Assembly: GCF_013403975.1 (NCBI RefSeq)
Contig: NZ_JABFDH010000005.1
Span: forward strand, 62,001 to 126,000
Source of the DNA: Winogradskyella ursingii
GTDB taxonomy: Bacteria; Bacteroidota; Bacteroidia; Flavobacteriales; Flavobacteriaceae
Length of the DNA: 64,000 nucleotides
Reading direction: 5' to 3'
The notes beneath the pieces are model-generated. The model was not told the DNA's origin and made no database searches. It worked only from the letters and a program-made list of their open reading frames with translations. A program made the position numbers and the translations under genes. This document shows, piece by piece, positions 58,690-64,000 of the stretch. Position 1 is the first letter of the stretch. Each line of letters begins with the position of its first letter.

Positions 58690-60480
58690 TCAATTGTCAT
58701 TCACTTCTATATCGACTCCGTCTTCATTAATTGTAATATCTACTTTGCTTTCTTTTTCGCGCTTTTCAACTTCAGATAATGATATACTGTCTGAGGTTGT
58801 ATCACGCTCTATTATAGCTTCAATTTCTTCGTCGCAATCAAGACATTCCACATCGTCTTCCAGTACTTTTAGATAATGTCCATCTTTTGAATCGGACAGA
58901 ATACTATTGTAATTATTATAGTATCTTCTTTGATATCGTGTAGTATTAATGTCCGTATATAGTGTAGTGCCTTCTGGTAAATACACGATAACCCTAACTT
59001 CCTGATCACTGAATTTATTTTCAATATCTGAGACATGGTATGCTTCCAACAGCAACAGATTATTAGAAAATTCATAATCATAATTAATGTTTTCTGCACG
59101 TTCCTTGGCGATGTCGTATGAGCTACCATCAGCCTCTTTTACAATGGCAATTCTACCTACGGAATCCGTTGTAGAATAAACAATCAATTTAATATCTGAA
59201 GAGATAATGCTTCGTCCATTTTCATCTTGAACCAATTTGAAATTATTATGGTTTCTATAATAGCTATTGTAACGGTTAAAGCCTGTCATTTTAATTTTGA
59301 GTGTGTCATTAGCTCTAATATTCAGTTGGTTTTCTGTAACAACTTCTGCATCAAAGGCATGCTCTGTGGCTTGTTTTACTCCAGTAATTACCAATCCAAT
59401 TATTGCCATTAGCCATAAACCCAATAAAGTGAACTTAGCCACATTGCCAATGGATTTTAGGTTGTTTACCAGAATCTTTAATCCTAAATAAAAGACAAAG
59501 AAGAACGGAATTCCTATAGCGAAAAACAATAACAACGACATGAGCCAAATAGGAACATTAGCTGCGTTGGCGGCCTCCAGAAAGTTCATCGGAGGAAAAT
59601 GTACAGCATCCGTAACACCTACTGTAAAGAATGCGACGATAAGTGCAATTAACGCTGATATCCCAACAATAATCAATATGACTCCAATGAACTTCGCAAT
59701 TACTTTTAAGAAAAACATTAGAATTGTACCAATAGTATCAAAAAAGGTCTGCGAACTTGATTTTAGTCGGTTGCCTTGTTTCTGAAAATCGACGCTTTTA
59801 ACGGAATCGGAAATATTATCGGACACATGCTCAAAACCCTCTTTTAATTTATCACCGTGTTTTTTTAAATCGACATTTTTCAGATTTTCCGAAACCGTGT
59901 CAATGCCGTCTTTAATTTTTTTTTCGATGTTGCTGATGTTAACTGGATCTCCAGTCATGGTCAGCTTCTCCGCAGTGGTTTTAGCTTCGGGTACCAAAGC
60001 CCAAAAAATACAGTAGATGAATATAAAAGTACCTCCTGAACCAATGGCCAATAATAACCACAATAGGCGAACCCAAAGTACGTCGATTCCCAAATAGTGT
60101 CCTAAACCTGCAGAAACACCACCAATGTATGAATTGTCGGTATCACGATACAACTTTTTTGAAGTCCTAGAGCGATAACTTTGTTTTGGTTGTGGCTCAT
60201 CTTCAAAAATTTCGTCGTCGACCAAGTAATCTTCTGGCTGTCCCATGATGGTAATCACTTCGTCCACCAATTTAATTCCAACAACTTGCTTGTCGTTTTG
60301 TATGCGCTCTGCAAAAAGTTCTGCAATACGCGCTTCTATATCTGCAATAATTTCTGATCGCCCTTGAGAGTCAGTAAATGAACGTTTTATAGCCTCAAGA
60401 TAGCGTTGCAATTTTAGGTAAGCATCTTCATCTATATGGAAGAAAACTCCTGCTAAATTTATGTTGACTGTTCTATTCAT
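58690..60480 (-). CDS. PspC domain membrane protein
   Basis: A 596-residue protein. Residues ~1-90 resemble an anti-sigma-like HAAS helical domain (YLKLQRYLEAIKRSFTDSQG, then IIADIEARIAELFAERI). The PspC domain follows (SKKLYRDTDNSYIGGVSAGL, then GIDVLWVRLLWLLLAIGSGG and IYCIFWALVPEA). Several more membrane helices occupy ~260-395, and the C-terminal ~200 residues are periplasmic, strand-rich and end in an acidic tail. PspC proteins sense envelope stress. Its start overlaps the padR stop by 4 bases, so the two are coupled. Confidence 0.9.
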   Translation of the reverse strand: MNRTVNINLAGVFFHIDEDAYLKLQRYLEAIKRSFTDSQGRSEIIADIEARIAELFAERIQNDKQVVGIKLVDEVITIMGQPEDYLVDDEIFEDEPQPKQSYRSRTSKKLYRDTDNSYIGGVSAGLGHYLGIDVLWVRLLWLLLAIGSGGTFIFIYCIFWALVPEAKTTAEKLTMTGDPVNISNIEKKIKDGIDTVSENLKNVDLKKHGDKLKEGFEHVSDNISDSVKSVDFQKQGNRLKSSSQTFFDTIGTILMFFLKVIAKFIGVILIIVGISALIALIVAFFTVGVTDAVHFPPMNFLEAANAANVPIWLMSLLLFFAIGIPFFFVFYLGLKILVNNLKSIGNVAKFTLLGLWLMAIIGLVITGVKQATEHAFDAEVVTENQLNIRANDTLKIKMTGFNRYNSYYRNHNNFKLVQDENGRSIISSDIKLIVYSTTDSVGRIAIVKEADGSSYDIAKERAENINYDYEFSNNLLLLEAYHVSDIENKFSDQEVRVIVYLPEGTTLYTDINTTRYQRRYYNNYNSILSDSKDGHYLKVLEDDVECLDCDEEIEAIIERDTTSDSISLSEVEKREKESKVDITINEDGVDIEVNDN

Positions 60481-60818
60481 TTCTTTGTGTTTTTTGTGCG
60501 TGTTACTAGGTTGACTGCGTTTTGTAATTCACTCCAAGTGGTGTTTAATTCAGTTAAAAACAGTTTGCCTGTTTCTGTAAGACCGTAATATTTTCTTGGC
60601 GGTCCGGATGTAGATTCTTCCCAACGGTAATTGAGCAATCCTGCATTTTTGAGTCTAGTGAGCAGTGGGTAAATTGTGCCCTCCACCACAAGCATTTTTG
60701 CGTCTTTGAGAGTGCTTAGAATCTCTGCAACATAAGCATCTTCGTCCTTTAATACGGATAGAATGCAGTATTCCAGAACACCTTTACGCATTTGTGCTTT
60801 TGTGTTTTCTATCTTCAT
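60477..60818 (-). CDS. PadR family transcriptional regulator
   Basis: A 113-residue winged-helix regulator: MRKGVLEYCILSVLKDEDAY, AEILSTLKDAKMLVVEGTIY (recognition helix with the conserved V-x-E-G-T-I-Y-P), PLLTRLKNAGLLNYRW, then GPPRKYYGLTETGKLFL. PadR proteins usually repress their own operon, here padR-pspC and perhaps the downstream envelope genes. A nine-copy GATT tract sits 38 bases upstream of its start codon. Confidence 0.94.
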   Translation of the reverse strand: MKIENTKAQMRKGVLEYCILSVLKDEDAYVAEILSTLKDAKMLVVEGTIYPLLTRLKNAGLLNYRWEESTSGPPRKYYGLTETGKLFLTELNTTWSELQNAVNLVTRTKNTKK

Positions 60819-60851
60819 TTTTCCTTTTTGTTTAATTTAAAACTGTTCATT

Positions 60852-60891
<40 letters not shown>

Positions 60892-60903
60892 TTGATGAAT
60901 ATT

Positions 60904-61350
60904 TTATTTTAAAAAATTAATTGTCAACGGATAGTGGTATAATTTTCCATCTCTTGCCGATAAGCTTGCTTTTACAATTAATGCAAGTTCTATAATAAAT
61001 GCAATGATAGCTAAGACGCCCAGCCCACCACCAATATATAAAAGGGGAGAGGGTTCTCCAACATTAATATGAAAATCGTGAAATCCGTTAAAATCAATCA
61101 CGTCCAAGCCATTAAATAATTTGAATATGAAAAATGGAACACTGAGCGTGCCTATAATTATTGCATATAATAGAACACTGATCTGAAAATTAATGGCCTG
61201 TTTACCATGTTGGTCTACAAATTCAGATTTGTCTTTATTTGCTGCCCATAATACTATTGGGCCGATAAAATTTCCGAAAGGAATTATGAACCTGCTAAAT
61301 GTCGATAGGTGTATAAATGTGGCTAAATTCTTTTGGTGGTTGTCTAACAT
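60904..61350 (-). CDS. DUF4870 membrane protein
   Basis: A 148-residue protein with three membrane helices: NLATFIHLSTFSRFIIPFGN, then FVDQHGKQAINFQISVLLYA (conserved D-x-H-G-x-x-x-x-N-F-Q, with the adjacent helix) and LYIGGGLGVLAIIAFIIELA. DUF4870 is a small conserved membrane family, often beside PspC or PadR genes. Function unknown. It stands upstream of the GATT tract and may be cotranscribed with padR-pspC. Confidence 0.88.
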   Translation of the reverse strand: MLDNHQKNLATFIHLSTFSRFIIPFGNFIGPIVLWAANKDKSEFVDQHGKQAINFQISVLLYAIIIGTLSVPFFIFKLFNGLDVIDFNGFHDFHINVGEPSPLLYIGGGLGVLAIIAFIIELALIVKASLSARDGKLYHYPLTINFLK

Positions 61351-61378
61351 TTTAAATAGTATATAATAGTTGCTTATA

Positions 61379-61386
61379 CAAATATA
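61379..61386 (-). promoter_or_regulatory. -7 box of the DUF4870 gene
   Basis: Minus-strand TATATTTG, an exact TAnnTTTG fit, ends 28 bases before the ATG at 61350. No TTG is found at the usual upstream distance. Confidence 0.4.
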
Positions 61387-61447
61387 TGTCTTTAAAAAGG
61401 TATTATGTTACGCATAGTACTAAAAATTAACATTTTATTAACATTAG

Positions 61448-61475
61448 TTGAATTAATGAAATTGGACTATTTTAG
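61448..61475 (+). promoter_or_regulatory. Promoter of the DUF4442 gene
   Basis: TTG (61448-61450), 17 bases, then TATTTTAG (61468-61475), a one-mismatch -7 box, 21 bases before the ATG at 61497. Confidence 0.45.
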
Positions 61476-61496
61476 TGCCAATTCTAATCAACTTCT

Positions 61497-61952
61497 ATGA
61501 AAATATCTCCATCCAAACTCAATAAATTTCTAATGTTTAAGCTGCCTGCAGCTTATTTTACTGGTGTGCGTACAACGCACTTAGATGATACTACCTGTGT
61601 GGTTACGGTAAAGCACCGTTGGATCAATCAAAATCCATTTAATTCTATGTTCTGGGCTGTGCAAGGTATGGCGGCAGAGCTGACCACAGGAGCTTTAGTA
61701 ATGAAAAAAATAAGAGAAAGTGGAAAAAAAATATCTATGTTAGTGGCAAATAACAATGCCACATTTACAAAAAAAGCTACGGGTAAGATTACATTTAATT
61801 GTGATGAAGGAGCTAAGATCGATGAAGCTATAAATAGAGCTATTGATACTGGAGAAGGACAAACGGTATGGCTCAATTCAACCGGAATAAACGAAGATGG
61901 AGTGGAGGTTTCTTCTTTTAATTTTGAATGGACACTCAAAGTAAAATCTTAA
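61497..61952 (+). CDS. DUF4442 hotdog-fold protein
   Basis: A 151-residue protein recognised as DUF4442, a thioesterase-like hotdog family: FKLPAAYFTGVRTTHLDDTT, KHRWINQNPFNSMFWAVQGM (central helix with N-P-F-x-S-M-F-W) and ISMLVANNNATFTKKATGKI. The catalytic residue of acyl-CoA thioesterases is not evident, so activity is uncertain. It may act on acyl-CoA. Followed by the AIM24-family gene after 90 bases. Confidence 0.85.
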   Translation: MKISPSKLNKFLMFKLPAAYFTGVRTTHLDDTTCVVTVKHRWINQNPFNSMFWAVQGMAAELTTGALVMKKIRESGKKISMLVANNNATFTKKATGKITFNCDEGAKIDEAINRAIDTGEGQTVWLNSTGINEDGVEVSSFNFEWTLKVKS

Positions 61953-62042
61953 ATTTAAAGTGTTTAAAAATTTACTTGATTGTAACAAATTGATGAACTC
62001 TTCAACATATAATTGAATCAATCTTAAAATCTAAAAAAAAAC

Positions 62043-62843
62043 ATGACAGCACACGAAATAGACTACCGCATTTACGGAGAAGAAATGCAATATGTAGAAA
62101 TAGAATTAGACCCACAAGAAGGTGTTATTGCAGAATCTGGAAGCTTTATGATGATGGATGATGGCATTAAAATGGATACCATATTTGGTGATGGTTCCGA
62201 AAAGGATAAAGGTTTTTTAGGTAAAATACTTGGAGCCGGAAAAAGAATTTTAACTGGTGAGAGTTTATTTATGACTGCGTTTTACAATAATCTCACAGGT
62301 AAACGTAATGTGTCTTTTGCATCTCCTTATCCAGGAAAAATAATTCCTATCGATTTGACTGAGTTTAATGGAAAATTCATTTGCCAAAAGGATGCATTTT
62401 TATGTGCCGCGAAAGGTGTAAGTGTAGGTATAGAGTTTTCAAAAAAATTGGGTAGAGGACTATTTGGTGGGGAAGGTTTTATAATGCAAAAACTGGAAGG
62501 TGATGGTATGGCTTTTGTGCACGCAGGTGGGACCATGGCGGAAAAAATGCTTGCACCAGGTGAAACTTTGAGAGTAGATACGGGCTGCATCGTTGGATTC
62601 ACTCAAACAGTTGATTATGATATCGAATTTGTAGGAGGCATTAAAAATTCAGTCTTTGGGGGAGAAGGTTTGTTCTTTGCTAAATTACAAGGCCCAGGAA
62701 AAGTTTATGTACAGTCACTACCATTTAGCCGTTTGGCTGGTCGCGTATTAGCATCTGCAGCAAAAGGTGGAGGAAAGGACAAAGGTGAAGGTAGTATTTT
62801 AGGAGGACTTGGTGATTTGCTCGATGGAGATAACAGGTTTTAA
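62043..62843 (+). CDS. TIGR00266 / AIM24 family protein
   Basis: A 266-residue beta-rich protein of the AIM24 (TIGR00266) family. It shows ELDPQEGVIAESGSFMMMDD, NVSFASPYPGKIIPIDL, FICQKDAFLCAAKGVSVGI and the glycine motifs GLFGGEGFIMQKLEGDG and FGGEGLFFAKLQGPGKVYVQ, ending in a glycine-rich tail. The yeast homologue is a mitochondrial membrane-organisation factor; the bacterial role is unknown. Complete. No terminator seen in the following 223-base spacer. Confidence 0.9.
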   Translation: MTAHEIDYRIYGEEMQYVEIELDPQEGVIAESGSFMMMDDGIKMDTIFGDGSEKDKGFLGKILGAGKRILTGESLFMTAFYNNLTGKRNVSFASPYPGKIIPIDLTEFNGKFICQKDAFLCAAKGVSVGIEFSKKLGRGLFGGEGFIMQKLEGDGMAFVHAGGTMAEKMLAPGETLRVDTGCIVGFTQTVDYDIEFVGGIKNSVFGGEGLFFAKLQGPGKVYVQSLPFSRLAGRVLASAAKGGGKDKGEGSILGGLGDLLDGDNRF

Positions 62844-63066
62844 ATGAATGTAAAAGTAGATTGAATATAATATATTGGAAATTAAAACATTAAGTTGTGA
62901 GAATTCTCTTTTATGATCTTAGACCTTCAACGTACAAATTTTACTTTTAACAAAAAAAGCTGTTAAATTTATAAACTAGTTTTATTTTTTTCCTAACTTT
63001 AAGAAGTAATAATTGAAACAATAGCCTATAACAAAATTCTACTTTAACTTAAATCTTAGATAACCT

Positions 63067-63264
63067 ATGGCAAGAGCAATGTATGAGTACACAAAAACGG
63101 TACTTAGCAAAGTTAGTTTTGATGCAACATTATTCTGTAAAGAAGTGCAAAAAGCCGTAAGACGCTTATTGCCTTACGAATTAGAAGAACTAAGGATTTT
63201 TATTCAATCACTAATCAATCAAAATCCAGAATTAAATCAATGTTTAATCTATTTAAAAACATAG
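63067..63264 (+). CDS. Small conserved hypothetical protein
   Basis: A 65-residue helical, soluble protein: MYEYTKTVLSKVSFDATLFC, KEVQKAVRRLLPYELEELRI and FIQSLINQNPELNQCLIYL. No domain is recognised; it resembles short helical proteins common in Flavobacteriaceae. Two Cys are present. It starts at the ATG after 223 bases without a gene and ends directly on a UUCG-loop terminator, so it is a single-gene transcript. Confidence 0.65.
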   Translation: MARAMYEYTKTVLSKVSFDATLFCKEVQKAVRRLLPYELEELRIFIQSLINQNPELNQCLIYLKT

Positions 63265-63297
63265 AAAAAAGCGACTTTCGAGTCGCTTTTTTTATTT
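63265..63297. terminator. Bidirectional UUCG-loop terminator
   Basis: AAAAAAGCGACT (63265-63276), loop TTCG, AGTCGCTTTTTTT (63281-63293). The stable UUCG tetraloop and both T-runs close the small protein gene and oxyR; the T-run overlaps the oxyR stop codon. Confidence 0.9.
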
Positions 63298-64000
63298 GGA
63301 CAACGGACTGATAATCTCAACATTCTGAAAAGCAATAGCACCTCGCACCACACCAGAAATTACATCGTGCATCGCATTGATAATTTGCATTTTCAACTCA
63401 CTTTTATGATATATAATACTCACTTCCCTGGCTGGTGAAGGCTCTGTGAAATGTCTCAAATTTTTATTTAACTTATCACTCACGTCTAGCGTATGCAAAT
63501 AAGGCAAAAGTGTCATGCCCAAGCCTTCGTCAGATAATTTTATTAATGTTTCAATGCTTCCACTTTCCAATTGAAATTTTTCATCATCCTGACCTTTAAA
63601 AGTTTTGCAAAGATTAATAACGCCATCTCTAAAACAGTGACCATCTTCCAAAAGCAGCATATCTTCAATATCCAAATCCGAAACTTGTATGGTATGGTTA
63701 TCTCTGAGTCTATGATTTTGAGGAACATAAGCTACAAAAGGTTCATAATACAATGGTCTTTCTTTTATATTGTCGCTTTCCAAAGGTGTTGCGGCAATTG
63801 CAGCATCCAAGTGTCCTTCGTTAATTCGCGTCATAATTTCCTCTGTGGTAAGCTCTTCAATCTTTAGTTTTACTTTTGGATATTTTTTAATGAAATTATT
63901 CAGAAACATTGGTAATAATGTTGGCATTATAGTAGGAATGATCCCTAATCTAAATTCACCACCGATAAATCCTTTTTGTTGATCTACGATATCCTGAATT
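63292..64000 (-). CDS. oxyR: LysR family peroxide sensor OxyR (5' part outside window)
   Basis: The effector-binding domain of a LysR regulator; 235 residues are visible and the frame continues past the right edge (IQDIVDQQKGFIGGEFRLG lies before the internal Met at 63927), so the helix-turn-helix is missing here. LLLEDGHCFRDGVINLCKTF has two Cys nine residues apart, the same spacing as the peroxide-sensing Cys199-Cys208 pair of E. coli OxyR. LESGSIETLIKLSDEGLGMT is the typical G-S-x-E-T-L block. It likely controls peroxide defence. Confidence 0.88.
   Translation of the reverse strand, partial: IQDIVDQQKGFIGGEFRLGIIPTIMPTLLPMFLNNFIKKYPKVKLKIEELTTEEIMTRINEGHLDAAIAATPLESDNIKERPLYYEPFVAYVPQNHRLRDNHTIQVSDLDIEDMLLLEDGHCFRDGVINLCKTFKGQDDEKFQLESGSIETLIKLSDEGLGMTLLPYLHTLDVSDKLNKNLRHFTEPSPAREVSIIYHKSELKMQIINAMHDVISGVVRGAIAFQNVEIISPLSK

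Noticed and set aside
63925..63927. ATG at 63927 as the start of oxyR
   Set aside because: The frame continues upstream with typical LysR effector-domain sequence to the window edge, so this Met is internal.

Overview
The window looks like chromosomal DNA of a marine-type Flavobacteriaceae bacterium (Bacteroidota), possibly near Winogradskyella, Psychroserpens, Olleya or Formosa; the genus is inferred and not proven. Signs of this are AT-rich DNA, -7 promoter boxes of the TAnnTTTG type, almost no Shine-Dalgarno sequences, bacillithiol synthesis (bshC), a long flavobacterial signal peptidase I, DUF5683, DUF6122, WbqC and DUF2807 proteins, and a split methylmalonyl-CoA mutase. I see no prophage, transposon, integron, CRISPR array or rRNA. 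No stretch longer than about 240 bases lacks a gene.

Layout. 1-4.5 kb: a truncated M23 lipoprotein, then a minus-strand set of small single-domain genes (DUF4287/DUF5655, two VOC proteins, a SET-domain protein, a flavodoxin-fold reductase, DUF2200). 4.5-10 kb: two large secreted metallopeptidases (M16 and M14). 10-16.5 kb, plus strand: bshC, guaA, a four-LysM envelope protein, OsmC, a DUF922 protease-like protein and DUF3820. 16.5-22.5 kb, minus strand: penicillin acylase, CIA30, and the recF-lipoprotein-dciA-like-methyltransferase group. 22.6-29.2 kb, plus strand: a TPR membrane protein, ribH, two tiny paralogous membrane proteins, mutL, two tandem rhomboids and an EEP-family phosphodiesterase.

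29.2-43.5 kb, minus strand: parA-parB-DUF5683-dapB-lepB-WbqC-DUF6122. Upstream of it lies a compact apparent eight-gene operon, udk-divIC-mutA-lipoprotein-mutB-small membrane protein-HTTM-like-dienoyl-CoA-reductase-like SDR, which joins pyrimidine salvage, division and propionate/acyl-CoA metabolism. Then come a cytochrome c and a sugar dehydrogenase, and one tRNA-Pro(TGG) with a clear promoter and terminator.

43.7-54.4 kb is the most accessory-looking part. It holds a semialdehyde dehydrogenase, a YtxH/holin-like/DUF6327 operon, hemerythrin, topoisomerase IB, a DUF2383 four-helix protein, a tiny acidic lipoprotein, and four divergent AraC-family paralogs of the same architecture. Embedded among these is an SRAP (YedK/HMCES)-like protein that has lost the Cys2 nucleophile and the active-site Glu. 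I regard this as a stress-response island and the best candidate for undescribed biology. 54.6-64 kb: a lipoprotein, trxB, then an envelope-sensing block (DUF4870, PadR, PspC, an NTF2-like protein, two DUF2807 proteins) with a nine-copy GATT microsatellite directly upstream of padR, then DUF4442, an AIM24-family protein, a small conserved protein and a truncated oxyR.

Three small genes of under 60 codons were found by reading the spacers (36582-36746, 43742-43894, 49937-50071). Several starts were moved from the longest ORF to codons that fit signal peptides, family N-termini or operon spacing.
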